Assembly: GCA_018873245.2 (NCBI GenBank)
Contig: JAEMBT020000009.1
Coordinates: 14,423,794-14,487,793 of the forward strand
Reading direction: 5' to 3'
Source of the DNA: Archegozetes longisetosus
Lineage: Eukaryota; Arthropoda; Arachnida; Sarcoptiformes; Trhypochthoniidae
Length of the DNA stretch: 64,000 bases
Shown one piece after another: positions 34,916 to 47,085 of this stretch; the first letter of the stretch is position 1, and each line of letters begins with the position of its first letter. The notes below the pieces were generated by a model, which had not been told where the DNA came from, searched no databases, and worked only from the letters and a program-made list of their open reading frames with translations. The position numbers were made by a program, and so were the translations under genes.

Positions 34916-37900
34916 ATGATGTCTAAGGCGGTAAAACGAGAAATTTCTAATACTGCAATCAACGGTTCGCAGAATAGGCTTGAAGTGTTTGGTGATTTGA
35001 CCATGGTAGGTCAGCTATTTAATCAAACTGTCTTAGCTCCTATTCCAACTCGAAAAGGTCCAATTAATTTCGAAGTTGGAAAACCGATCGAATCATTTAC
35101 TGGAAGGCAAAAAGAGTTAAATAATTTACATAAGCGTTTACAACGAAACACTGAGAAAAGTAAGTTTACGGTGATATCACAGGTCGCCTCCATTAGTGGT
35201 TTAGGTGGTATTGGTAAAAGTGAAATCGCTAGAACATACGCTTATCTAAATGGTCAAGACTATGATGGTAATGTCGTATGGATACATGCAGAAACATATG
35301 CAACACTCGAGGATTCATTTCATAGGCTAGCCAAAGATTATCTGAATATACCAACTAAAAGTATAGATGGTCAACTAAAGGATATTAAATCTATTGTCCA
35401 TGAAGTATACAGGTATTTTTCAAATAGGAAGAGTCTATTTATTTTCGATAACGCTAAAAACTGAGAACAAAAGAGAATAAAGATGATGCAATATATGAGT
35501 TTTTACCGAATTGTCAAACAAATGAAATTAACGAGCCTTATATCATAATCACATCGCGTAATCGAAATTGGGGAAAAACTATTCAAGTTATATCAATTGA
35601 TACATTAACTGAAGAAGAAGCTATGGAGTTTATAAAAAAGGAGTTAAACATAAGTGATGAATCACAAGATAAAGAAATACTTAGATTAGCAAAAATATTG
35701 CAATGCTTTCCACTAGCCCTACAACAAGCAGTGGCGTATATTAAGCATACAGACAGAATATTTAACAATGTTAATAATGAAAAGTTTCAAATAACTGATT
35801 ACTTAGAAACGTTTGAAAAGAATACTAAGAAATTACTTGACTTTAATTTTCCAGAAGACAATAGTAATTGTTATACCAAAACAACATATATAACGTGGGA
35901 AATAACACTTGAAAAAATGAAGAAAAGCGAATTTGGAGAGCAAGCTTTAGAAATTTTGGAAATTATGGCTTACTTTGCTCCTGACAACATCCCTTCAAAA
36001 ATATTTTTAGAAATTGTAAATAATGATGTAGAGAAATTAGGATCAGTTGTTGAATTAGCTGCACAATATTCGATGATCACGGCTAAAGATGGAATGTTAA
36101 AAATTCACAGATTAGTACAATAAGTGATGCGTTTAAGGTTACAAGATAAAAAAAATGAAGGTAAGACTGTGAGAGACGCCCAGAAATTGATTAAAAGATG
36201 CCTGAATGATAAAAGTGCAAATACAGCACAATATTTGTCTCATGCAATATCTGCTTGGAATCACGCAAGCAACGTTGAAGATAAAATATTGAGAAGAGAA
36301 TTAATCGAGTTCTCTAGTGAGATTACAAATGAAGTTATTAATACTTATAGATATCGAGAGTGGAAGTTGTTCTCAATACGATTATTAGAGTTACTAAAAC
36401 ATACATTAAATTTTGGACAACTCTCTAAATTTAAAAATGAATACGATGTGCCTTTAGAGCAGAATGATCGAGATGAGAATCAAATATTAGAGGAAGTTTA
36501 TGAGCTAATTGTACGTGCTTTAGGAAATGAACATCCATCTACTTTACTAAGTAAGCTTAACATAGCTTTAGTGCTTAATAGACAAGGTAGATATGACGAG
36601 GCGTTAGGAATGTATCAAGATGTTTTGAATATTCGAGAACGTGTGTTGGGAAAAGAACATCCTAATACTTTAACTACTATAAATAATATAGCTTCAGTGC
36701 TTGATAGTCAAGGTAGATATGACGAGGCGTTAGGAATGTATCAAGATGTTTTGAATATTGTAGAACGTGTGTTGGGGAAAGAACATCCTGATACTTTAAA
36801 TACTAGAAATAATATAGCTTCAGTGCTATATAGTCAAGGTAGATATGACGAGGCGTTAGAAATGTATCAAGATGTTCTGAATATTGTAGAACATGTTTTG
36901 GGAAAAGAACATCCTAATACTTTAACTAATAGAAATAATATAGCTTCAGTGCTAAATAGACAAGGTAGATACGACGAGGCGTTAGGAATGTATCAAGATG
37001 TTTTGAATATTGTAGAACGTGTGTTGGGAAAAGAACATCCTAATACTTTAACTAATAGAAATAATATAGCTTTAGTGCTATATAGTCAAGGTAGATATGA
37101 CGAGGCGTTAGAAATGTATCAAGATGTTTTGAATATTGTAGAACGTGTGTTGGGGAAAGAACATCCTGATACTTTAACTACTAGAAATAATATAGCTTCA
37201 GTGCTTGATAGTCAAGGTAGATATGACGAGGCGTTAGGAATGTATCAAGATGTTTTGAATATTGTAGAACGTGTGTTGGGGAAAGAACATCCTGATACTT
37301 TAAATACTAGAAATAATATAGCTTCAGTGCTATATAGTCAAGGTAGATATGACGAGGCGTTAGAAATGTATCAAGATGTTCTGAATATTGTAGAACGTGT
37401 GTTGGGAAAAGAACATCCTAATACTTTAACTAATAGAAATAATATAGCTTCAGTGCTATATAGTCAAAGTAGATATGACGAGGCGTTAGAAATGTATCAA
37501 GATGTTCTGAATATTGTAGAACGTGTGTTGGGAAAAGAACATCCTAATACTTTAACTAATAGAAATAATATAGCTTCAGTGCTATATAGTCAAGGTAGAT
37601 ACGACGAGGCGTTAGGAATGTATCAAGATGTTTTGAATATTCGAGAACGTGTGTTGGGAAAAGAACATCCTAATACTTTAACTAATAGAAATAATATAGC
37701 TTCAGTGCTTGATAGTCAAGGTAGATATGACGAGGCGTTAGGAATGTATCAAGATGTTCTGAATATTCGAGAACGCGTGCTGGGGAAAGAACATCCTGAT
37801 ACTTTAAATACTAGAAATAATATAGCTTCAGTGCTAAATAGACAAGGTAGATACGACGAGGCGTTAGGAATGTATCAAGATGTTTTGAATATTCGAGAAC

Positions 37901-39105
37901 GTGTGTTGGGGAAAGAACATCCTGATACTTTAACTAATAGAAATAATATAGCTTCAGTGCTAAATAGACAAGGTAGATACGACGAGGCGTTAGGAATGTA
38001 TCAAGATGTTTTGAATATTCGAGAACGTGTGTTGGGAAAAGAACATCCTGATACTTTAACTAATAGAAATAATATAGCTTCAGTGCTAAATAGACAAGGT
38101 AGATATGACGAGGCGTTAGGAATGTATCAAGATGTTCTGAATATTCGAGAACGCGTGTTGGGGAAAGAACATCCTGATACTTTAAATACTAGAAATAATA
38201 TAGCTTCAGTGCTTGATAGTCAAGGTAGATATGACGAGGCGTTAGGAATGTATCAAGATGTTCTGAATATTCGAGAACGCGTGCTGGGGAAAGAACATCC
38301 TAATACTTTAAATACTAGAAATAATATAGCTTTAGTGCTATATAGTCAAGGTAGATACGACGAGGCGTTAGGAATGTATCAAGATGTTTTGAATGTTCAA
38401 GAACATGTTTTGGGAAAAGAACATCCTGATACTTTAACTAATAGAAATAATATAGCTTCAGTGCTAAATAGACAAGGTAGATACGACGAGGCGTTAGAAA
38501 TGTATCAAGATGTTTTGAATATTGTAGAACATGTTTTGGGAAAAGAACATCCTAATACTTTAACTACTAGAAATAATATAGCTTCAGTGCTTGATAGTCA
38601 AGGTAGATATGACGAGGCGTTAGGAATGTATCAAGATGTTCTGAATATTCGAGAACGCGTGCTGGGGAAAGAACATCCTAATACTTTAACTACTAGAAAT
38701 AATATAGCTTCAGTGCTAAATAGACAAGGTAGATACGACGAGGCGTTAGAAATGTATCAAGATGTTTTGAATATTGTAGAACATGTTTTGGGAAAAGAAC
38801 ATCCTAATACTTTAACTACTAGAAATAATATAGCTTCAGTGCTTGATAGTCAAGGTAGATATGACGAGGCGTTAGGAATGTATCAAGATGTTCTGAATAT
38901 TCGAGAACGCGTGCTGGGGAAAGAACATCCTAATACTTTAACTACTAGAAATAATATAGCTTCAGTGCTAAATAGTCAAGGTAGATATGACGAGGCGTTA
39001 GAAATGTATCAAGATGTTTTGAATATTGTAGAACATGTTTTGGGAAAAGAACATCCTAATACTTTAACTACTAGAAATAAAATAGATTCAGTGTTACGTA
39101 GATAA
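34916..39105 (+). pseudogene. NB-ARC NTPase with 20 TPR units (STAND/NLR-like), front half interrupted
   Basis: STAND-family architecture: a short N-terminal region, an NB-ARC nucleotide switch, then a C-terminal TPR sensor array. The first ATGs are at 34916 and 34919. NB-ARC motifs in order: P-loop GLGGIGKS (35198), Walker B SLFIFDNA (about 35430), IIITSRN (about 35548) and FPLALQQAVAYI (about 35710). One frame change lies between Walker B and IIITSRN (near 35455-35465), and one TAA (36121-36123) falls in HRLVQ*VMRL; otherwise the frame is continuous to TAA 39103. The TPR region (36577-39096) has no stop at all. Such proteins act as ligand-sensing switches in immunity or cell death, or as kinesin-light-chain/nephrocystin-like scaffolds; the substrate here is unknown. 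Similar NB-ARC/TPR genes occur in bacteria, amoebae and invertebrates, so horizontal origin is possible but unproven. A shorter TPR-only product could still be made from 36124 onward. Confidence 0.82.
36577..39096 (+). repeat. Twenty tandem 126-bp units encoding 42-residue TPRs
   Basis: Exactly 20 units with no length change. The conserved core is QGRYDEAL.MYQDVLNI.E followed by VLGKEHP.TL...NNIA.VL, the kinesin-light-chain-like TPR pattern. Variable positions are few: G/E at residue 11, R/V before E, R/H before V, N/D before T, and the D/Y/N linker. Units 16-17 (38467-38718) and 18-19 (38719-38970) appear identical at the DNA level. Confidence 0.95.
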
Positions 39106-39450
39106 GGTAAATATTGCGAAGCATTAGTAAAGAATTAAAAGATTTTTAATGTTTGTGAATTTTTTTGAGAAAAAATATCTTAATACTTTAACGTCTAGCC
39201 ATAATACTTCTTTAGTGCTAAATAGTTATGGTAGATACGAGAAGTCATTGTGAATGTATAGAGATGTTTTTAATTTTCAAGAACGTGTTTTTGCGAAAGA
39301 ACTTTTATATACTTTAATAGCTAGGTATAATATTGCTTTTGTGTAAAAAACTAACGTAAATATTATTTGGTATTTCAACATTCTTAAGATGTTTAATATC
39401 TAGGAGAGCGTGTTCTAGGGATAAATCATCCTCATCCTTTAAGCATTATT
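39106..39450 (+). pseudogene. Decayed TPR units trailing the array
   Basis: Past the TAA the same unit continues with many stops and indels: TTAATACTTTAACGTCTAG (39180), GCTAAATAGTTATGGTAGAT (about 39215), CAAGAACGTG...GCGAAAGAAC (about 39278), and a last trace GAGAGCGTGTTCTAGGG (39402). This shows that the array was once longer and that its outer units escaped the homogenisation seen inside. Confidence 0.75.
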
Positions 39451-39793
39451 ACGCGCATTGCATCTGTCACATTTATAAACAACAAACTACTTATAGTAGT
39501 ATTTAAGATTTTAAAATTCATATTATTTTTCAAATTTTAAACACTTTTATTCTTTTAAGTTTTATTACGATTGTGCTACCTAATATTAGTCTTGTAATTT
39601 TTAAACTTTGTAATTTCTTTATTTTTTGTTACATTTTATCTATTAAACATTTGTATTTATTTAGTAGATATTAAGTCTGTTATTTTCACAGACGTTTCAA
39701 TTATTTAGTATTTGTTTGAGAAAAAACTCTGATCATTAAAGCATCTTTTTAAGAAATTGTTTAACAAATTTTTTCTATTTGATACGTTAATTC

Positions 39794-41935
39794 GGTTGGC
39801 TTTTACTTTTGTGTGAAGCTGGGGAAACCATTACATATCTATATATTTATTATCAGTTTGACTTGAGAAGCAAAAAAGTCTCAAACCATACCCACCTCCG
39901 GCCACTTCTAAGCTCCGCCCACCAAAAAAATTTTAAGTCACACACACACCAAATTTTTGTTAAATTTCTATCTAAGTATACTATTTAAGAATATGCAATC
40001 GGATTCTCAAAATTCCTACTGTGGGCGATACTGAATTTTCAAAATTTCGGTATTCCAATAGTACCTAGGACATCATTTGTCTTTTGATTTTTTTTTAAAT
40101 AAGTGTTTTAAATTCAGTTTTTAGTGAAAATTTTGTTTTTTGTGAATTTTACTCACACTGGTTTCACTCTAAGTGTAAGCCTAATTATTTTTGATTTGTT
40201 ATTTTATTTATTAAGGTTTCAGAAGTAAATTTAATCAAATTTAAGATTTTCAATTTAAGTACTAAATACCACAATTTTTTATTTTATAAATTTAATAATT
40301 TTAGTTTTATATTTCACACACATTCGTTCGCACGAAATATTCTAAACGTGCTCATAGTTGGATGGACTCTCCATTGTTGGATCGTGATACAAGTCTAGCT
40401 GGAGAGACCAGACGTGGTTACTTTCGAGTAATAATTATCTTTGGATCCGAGCACTATCCCTTATAAATTGAGATTACAATAAGATATGAAAATGTCTGAA
40501 AGATTATTTCTGTTAGATTTATTCGTTTATCACTGAGAACAGACTTGTATCGAGACACTATTAAACTAATTTTAGTTTTAGGCATTTTTAATATAAAATA
40601 CAAACATTTAATGTCTATGACTGAATTCAATATTTTAAGGGATTATTACTTTATTACCGACTCTTTACAACTTATTAAAACTTACTAAATAAAGTTTCTT
40701 TTTACAATTACGTTAAGATAGTCTAAAATGACATATTTTATAATTAAATAACAAAAATGGCTAAAATGGCACGAATAGGCAATTAAAAGCAGAATAGGAC
40801 ATAACAATTGAAAAAGGCAATTATAGGCATTCACAAATGTGTCTAAAAAGTTCTATTTTGATGTGATTTTAACTAATTTTCAACTTTGGGATCGATAAAA
40901 TAAAAAATAAAAAATATGAAAAGTCGCAAACTTCCTGTCTCTACTAATAACTTATAGGTCTGTATCTTTCCTAAAAACGAGAAGATATGTAAAGCTTTCG
41001 TGCTTAGTTTTTAAAAATGATAAATTTATTTGAAGTTCACTGTTTGCCTACTAAAATGAAAACTAAAGATACCTTCGATTAAAATTTGTATATAAGGTGT
41101 AAGATATGCAATAAAACAGGTGTTTGACCAGAAAGAGTCAGACTTCTGTCGACTTTAGTAGATTTTAATTCCCTGCTATTTTAATCCCTATAAGGTCAAT
41201 ATTTGAAACCTTTTCACCTGTTAACTATAAATATAAAATAAATACAAAAACTTGTGAAAACTTATTGCTAGACCAAACTGCAATTTACATAAAATTGTTA
41301 CTTAAACTATCTTTTAATAAATAGGAAATAGTCTTAGTCTCTATTCATTTACAGATAGTAAATAAGTAAACATGAAAAACTAGACATAAATAATGTCCTA
41401 GTTACTATTGGAATATCAAATTTTGAAAATTCATAGTTTCGCCCATAGTAGGAATTTTGAGAATCCGATTGCATATTCTTAAATAGTATACTTAGATAGA
41501 AATTTAACAAAAATTTGGTGGGTGTGACTTAAAATTTTTTTGGTGGGCGGAGCTTAGAAGTGGTCGGAGGTGGGCGTGGCTTCAGACTTATTTGTCATGT
41601 CACACTGATAACAAATATATAAATGTAATTGCTACACCAGCTTTACGGAAAGTAAAGCCAGTCAAAATTTTGAAAAATCGAACTTTGAACGTGTATAACT
41701 TCGCCCACTGAAGGAATTTTGAGAATCCGCTTGCATATTTTTAAACAGTACATTAAGATAAAAATTTAAGAAAATTTTGGTGGGTGTGGCTAAAAATTTT
41801 TTTTGGTGGGCGGAGCTTAGAAGTAGCCGGAGGTGGGTGTGGCTTGAGACTTTTTTGCTTCTCAAGTCATACTGATAATAAATATATGGATATGTAATGG
41901 TTTCCCCCAACTTCACACAAAAGTAAAATCCAACC
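39794..41935. mobile_element. Non-autonomous long-TIR transposon (MULE- or Merlin-like), 2142 bp
   Basis: An exact 9-bp target duplication CGTTAATTC flanks it (39785-39793 and 41936-41944). The ends GGTTGGCTTTTACTTTTGTG and its near-perfect inverse open inverted repeats of roughly 290 bp. A 9-bp duplication with long inverted repeats favours the Mutator (MULE) superfamily; the GGTT start is also shared with the Merlin element here. No transposase frame inside. The right side carries two successive copies of the arm (41398-41650 and 41651-41935) against one on the left. Subterminal GGTGGG(C/T) motifs recur. Confidence 0.85.
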
Positions 41936-41944
41936 CGTTAATTC

Positions 41945-44900
41945 TATAAAATTCAAATATTTAAAAATTATTTCTATAAATCGATATCTATTTGTATCTT
42001 ATTTTGACAATTATCTGCCAAGTTTTGAACAAATTCTACATTAATTGAGGCCTAATTTACGCGAAAACCTTCAGAAATAAAACAAAATTTCAGACCTATT
42101 TTTCTTTAAAAGTTAACAAAAACCTGAACAATTTTAAATTAATTTTAGGCTCATATTAAATTTATAATTAGTATGTCTTTTGAAGCATTCAATGTGAAGT
42201 ATATTAATAACAATATGTTAATTAAATTTACTTAAACTATTAATTATTTATAAAACTGATTCAATGATATCTAGGATAATTTATTTAAAAATATTTTTTA
42301 TTTAGTCAAACTCAATGACATAATAACTTACTAATTAATATTTTTATGAGAGTGAAAATTACCCAAAACCCACGTTACATTGAAGCACAATAAATAAGTT
42401 TTAGGTAACAGGGTTCATCAAAAATTATTTATTATAAAAACAATTAAAAGTTTACAATGGATGTGAGGTCGTTAACGGCACGTTCGAAAAAAGGGAGACA
42501 AGCAATTAATGAACAAAATCGTGTGTTAAACCAGTTTAATACTAGAGAGACGTGCGCTGAAAGGGGTAGTTAATAAAAGTACGAGTAGTAAATTACTAAA
42601 TAAATACAAACGTTATTTCTAACTATGACTAAGTTTCTTATTAATATACTATTGTTTTCTTTGAGAATCTTCAAAACGTTTCTTATTTCTATCATTATCT
42701 TTCCTAAACTTTACTCTTTTAATCAATTAGATTAATTATTGGTAGCTTTCAAGTATTATCTAAAAAATCTCTTTCAGATGTCTTCTCAAATTCAATGCAG
42801 TAACCACTGAAAAGTTTCAACTAATAGTAATTACCGCTTCAAATAGATTAAACTTTACGTAGATTTATCCTAAGTTCTAATAGACTACAATTGGCATTAG
42901 TCTCAGTCTTTAAAAATCTTGATAAAATTTCAACTTCACTAGACTTTGAAGGTTCTCTTTAAAGATTCTTTTTGAATTATTAATGCCATTTGAATTAATA
43001 TAAATATTTGAATTATTTAAAATTTGATAAGATTATCGAATAATTTTCAACTGACTTAATTGTGTCACTCGTATTGATATAAACTATTTTTCTTCCATTT
43101 ACTATTTGATTCTCTTTGAGAATCATCACTTATCTAAAGTTTGTGTACATTTTCACGAATAAATTGATATAATTGAGAAAGTTATTTGAAATCATTTGAA
43201 ATCATTTGAAAATATTCAAAAATGACAGTTTTAGAAGTTATTTGATATTATTTAATCAAATCAATTTAAATTTCAAGTAAAATTATTTGATTAAATAATT
43301 TAGAAGTTTTTGACAATAGTGTACTTTTACTTGTTTATGAGACTAATTGGTTGTTATAATTCGATACTAAAGTTTTGAGATCATTACATAGTCTTAGTAA
43401 AAATTTTGTCAGTTATAAGATTATTGTTTAATAAAGTTTGTCGATTTTTCCGTTTTGTCGATTAAACCTGTACAGGCTCACATAAGATTTCTATCAGCAT
43501 CTATTTGGGAAAATCATTCTCCCAATTTGTTAAAAGTAGATTCTGTGTTACTTTTCGATCAATTTCATTTTCCAGATCAATCTCTTGTAACATTAATCTA
43601 AAATTGAAGTATTTTATTGGATTCAAATTCTTTTGAAAATTCTCACAATTTTATTAAATCTGCCCAAAAGTTATTTCATAACAGTCTGTTTTTCGTTTGA
43701 TTGTGTTTTAATCAATAACGAATTGAATTTTTTGGAAGCTTGCTGCTTCATCGAATAAATGTTTACCTCTCTCTACACTCAAAGGTGAGATGCTCTTTCT
43801 CCCATTAGGATAGATGAACAGATAATAACGGCTCAATCTATGTTGAAAACCAAATTATAAATTTGACCCTATATGTTTTTAGTTTATTCGGGATCGATCT
43901 TCTAGTCTGAATGGTCTTTAGTTACTGCTTGGTTCACCGCTCAAGAGTGCCATACACTTTGATTGAATAATAGTATTTATGATTCACTTCCTCAAGTGTT
44001 GACCACGTAATCGGGCTTTTGCCTGCAGTACATGAAATCTCCTAATCATTGAATTATGTTTGTTGCACAACAAATATAATTATAGTAAATAATTCGGTAT
44101 TCAGAGAAGAAATAGCTTTTGATATATTTCAAATTATAAAAAATTTAAATAAGGAACCTAATTTTGAAGACTCAACGAATAGGGTTAACAGTGAGATTAA
44201 AATAATTTCTAGTTTTCAAGTAAAATGTGGGTAAACATTAATAACTCTATCTTTGATGTAAGTGTGTTATAATTTATTAGATTGAGAATTGAGATTTTTT
44301 CATCAAAGGGGAGACCAAGGTAAATCTTTTAGGTTTATCACAAGTTATCAGATGGTAAATATACATTTTATTCAAAAATTATTCAATGATTTCACATCTT
44401 ACTTTTGCTGGATCTTAGAGCTTCAACTAAACTCTTATTTTTAATGACATTCTATGAACACATTACCTGATATCGAAAAGTTTACTTTTGTATAAATCTC
44501 GGCTTTAACAGAGTGAACACTAAAAATATTTCATTCATAAGATCATAGATTATTATTTTACAAAATTCGAACCATTATATAATTAAATATTAAATCTTAA
44601 AAGTTTCCTAGGAGTCAAAACCGGAGAAAACGTCTCAGGCTACAGGCCAGCTCCAGAGACAGTAGAAAAGACCTTAAAACCGAAGGTATTAACGCCCGTA
44701 CTTTGATGTTACAACGGTCACTGTATTATTAGGCAGTTATGTTAGTTTAGATGCATTTATTGCAGCGACTTTTCGTAAAACTGATCATTTCATTGACAAG
44801 TTTTTAGCTGATTCCTAATAATTTAAAGATATATTTATTGCTTTTAGTATCTCATAAGTTTCAGGTATATTCAAGCTTTGATAAACCGCATCCATTTCAT

Positions 44901-45229
44901 CAAATTGTATTACATAATGTCAGACAATTCTTATTTAAAGTTTATGACAAGTCATTGTTCAATCAATTTCTTCAAGTTGTGTGCATTTTTCTGAAAAGTC
45001 GTATGTTTGATGGCTTTGAGTTTGTGTGTCAATAATTTGACTCATTCATTAAATGAAGATTGAGTCGCTGCACATTGTTTCAAAACTACAAATTCTAAAC
45101 TAGAAATTGTAAATTCTTGAACTTTAAATTCAATTAAGAAATGATGAAGATCAACATTTATAGATTTAGATATCGATTTTACATTACATATAACAAAAAT
45201 TCGTGGCCTTCAGCCCTATAGTGGTGATG
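41945..45229. other. Non-coding spacer
   Basis: No convincing gene. The longest open frame (44049-44234) has no recognisable motif. A moderately GC-richer patch at 44610-44710 is unassigned. Confidence 0.4.
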
Positions 45230-45231
45230 TA

Positions 45232-45832
45232 AGGTGCTCGAACTTAAATTGATAAACATTTTAAAAATTTACTGAAAATTGTATGATTATTGCATTAATT
45301 AGTGATATGTCATTTTAAAGTCCATTTATCGGACTATCTCCCCTATTAATTAAAAAATTATTTAATCATTAGTATAAAAGATGTCGGCTAATAAAGAGTT
45401 AAATGTCCGACAACGCATTGGCGAATTTTATGAAAGAAATAAACACGTGAAAAAATCTCTAATTGTCAATCATTTCAAATTAGAAGGTATACCACCAGCG
45501 ACTATATGTAGAGTGATCAATAGAGTAGATGTTGATTAAATATCTACTCTATTGAATATCATATTTATTAAATATCCAAATAAGCTCTGAATTGATTTAA
45601 AAAAATCAAATCAGAGCTCAGAAAACGCCATTAAATACCTACCAAAACCTCATGAAACGGGTAAAGACAAAAGTGCGCACAGCGGCGGATAAGGGTGTTC
45701 TATCCTTACATAATTAGTCTCATTTCAATTTCTCATAATTGGTTCATTTAGCATAAAATTTTCAGATTTATTAATATTGTAGTTCCTATGCTATAATTAA
45801 ATAAAAAACTATCAATTTATGTTCGAGCACCT
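45232..45832 (+). mobile_element. Tc1/mariner deletion derivative, 601 bp, flanked by TA
   Basis: The ends AGGTGCTCGAACTTAAATTG and CAATTTATGTTCGAGCACCT are inverted repeats with one mismatch over about 20 bp, flanked by TA at 45230-45231 and 45833-45834. The interior retains only the first part of a transposase frame (45381-45539), so this is an internally deleted copy. Confidence 0.85.
45381..45539 (+). CDS. Transposase helix-turn-helix remnant, 52 residues
   Basis: An open frame from ATG 45381 to TAA 45537-45539, inside the 601-bp Tc1/mariner element. The sequence RQRIGEFYERNKHVKKSLIV and then GIPPATICRVINR is the N-terminal paired-like helix-turn-helix of Tc1/mariner transposases (basic start, Lys-rich second helix, recognition helix ending R.I.R). 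The DDE catalytic region is absent. If translated it would be a DNA-binding-only peptide. The stop lies in a 13-bp-arm hairpin (CAATAGAGTAGAT / ATCTACTCTATTG, 45519-45553), so the truncation point itself is palindromic. Family assignment is from pattern recognition. Confidence 0.6.
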   Translation: MSANKELNVRQRIGEFYERNKHVKKSLIVNHFKLEGIPPATICRVINRVDVD

Positions 45833-46134
45833 TATAAGCAACATATGTAAACAAAAATTTCAATTATCTACAAGTATGATCCCAAAAGGAATTTATATTT
45901 GAACTCTTTTCTGTATCAAAATAAAACAACTTTACTATTCAACTTCTGTTGCCTTGTGCTATAATTATGAAACTCAATAAAGAGCATATTTTTGCCATAA
46001 TTTTTGAGAGTATCATTTCAGAACAGTGGGCGGAGGCATCATCGGAGTGACAGAAAAGATTGAAGCTGTTCATAGATCTTTGGAATTGTATTATCCATTT
46101 CTAAACTCATTTTGTGAATTTTTTCCTTAATAAA

Positions 46135-46136
<2 letters not shown>

Positions 46137-46178
<42 letters not shown>
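46137..46178. repeat. (GA)n microsatellite
   Basis: About 21 uninterrupted GA units. Confidence 0.95.
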
Positions 46179-46180
<2 letters not shown>

Positions 46181-46609
46181 GTATAAAATGCACTATAATA
46201 TAGCGTACTACCAAAAGTTCTAACTTCCAAGTAAATGTTTATTCATAAAGTTATATACTTAATTTACAAGTTATTACTAGACTTTGGTGCTTTTAAATAT
46301 AAACTTTAATGTATTGCAATCTCTATCTCTCTTATAAACGGTTTCATTTGAAGATTTTATTTTTTTTGCTATATTATATATTATCAGTTCTGCTTATTTT
46401 GATTAACTTTTGCAATCAAAGGTCAATATTTCTTTCTCTTGTGAAATAATCTATGTTTTATATCCACTAATATCTTGCAGAAAAGTTAAAAAATGTTGCG
46501 GCATAATATGATCTCTAATATTTGTTTTTAAGATCATTTGAAAGCATTGAGTCTCACATCCATTTTGATACATAATTTAGTAAATTATGATTAAAATAAT
46601 ATCAATAAA

Positions 46610-47085
46610 GTTGAAAGGGGCATACGTGCTAAACGTGTTGTGCACTTTTCGAAAATGTCACCGCACGAGATAAAAAAGAACTTTAAACCACTTTCAAGAG
46701 AAAGGAATTCCCGAAAGATCCATATATTCAATATTAATAAGATATGTAAAAAATGGAACAGTAATCACTAAGAGTCCATCGGGAAGACCACCTGCACCCG
46801 GACGCGAGAAACTTAAATCAAAAATAGAGAAACAAATTGAAAAGGACCGAAGCATTATATCGAGACTGGAGGCTCGAACCTCGGAATTTCCAAAACATAC
46901 TTCAAAAAATTAAAGTTCATAACCTCGGGATTAAAGGTTATAAGAAAATTAAAGCCCCAAAATATGTTAAAGACCAGAAAAATCGAGCAAATCAACATTT
47001 TCAGCTCGACGAACTGAATCCAATGATGTATCATACTTGGACGTGGAGGGTCGAGAACCCCTTTAGACACACTAGTCCGGATTGA
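46610..47085 (+). pseudogene. Decayed Tc1-like transposase
   Basis: A Tc1/mariner-type transposase front half broken over three frames. First frame: AKRVVHFSKMSPHEIKKNF (first helix-turn-helix). Second frame: HFQEKGIPERSIYSILIRYV, then SPSGRPPAPGREKL, the typical linker with the GRP box, then IEKDRSIISRLEAR (second helix-turn-helix). Third frame: HNLGIKGYKKIKAPKYVKDQ and RANQHFQLDEL, the segment before the first catalytic Asp. No DDE core can be followed downstream. It is related in pattern to the fragment at 45381 and carries a recognisable second half that copy lacks. No flanking inverted repeats were identified. Confidence 0.7.

Noticed and set aside
36577-39096. CRISPR-like regular repeat
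   Set aside because: The 126-bp units are coding TPRs without unique spacers.
41662-41916. 84-codon open frame at 41.7-41.9 kb
   Set aside because: Lies wholly in a terminal inverted repeat of the 2142-bp element.
46039-46230. 63-codon open frame with a Leu-Ser run
   Set aside because: Produced by the (GA)n microsatellite.
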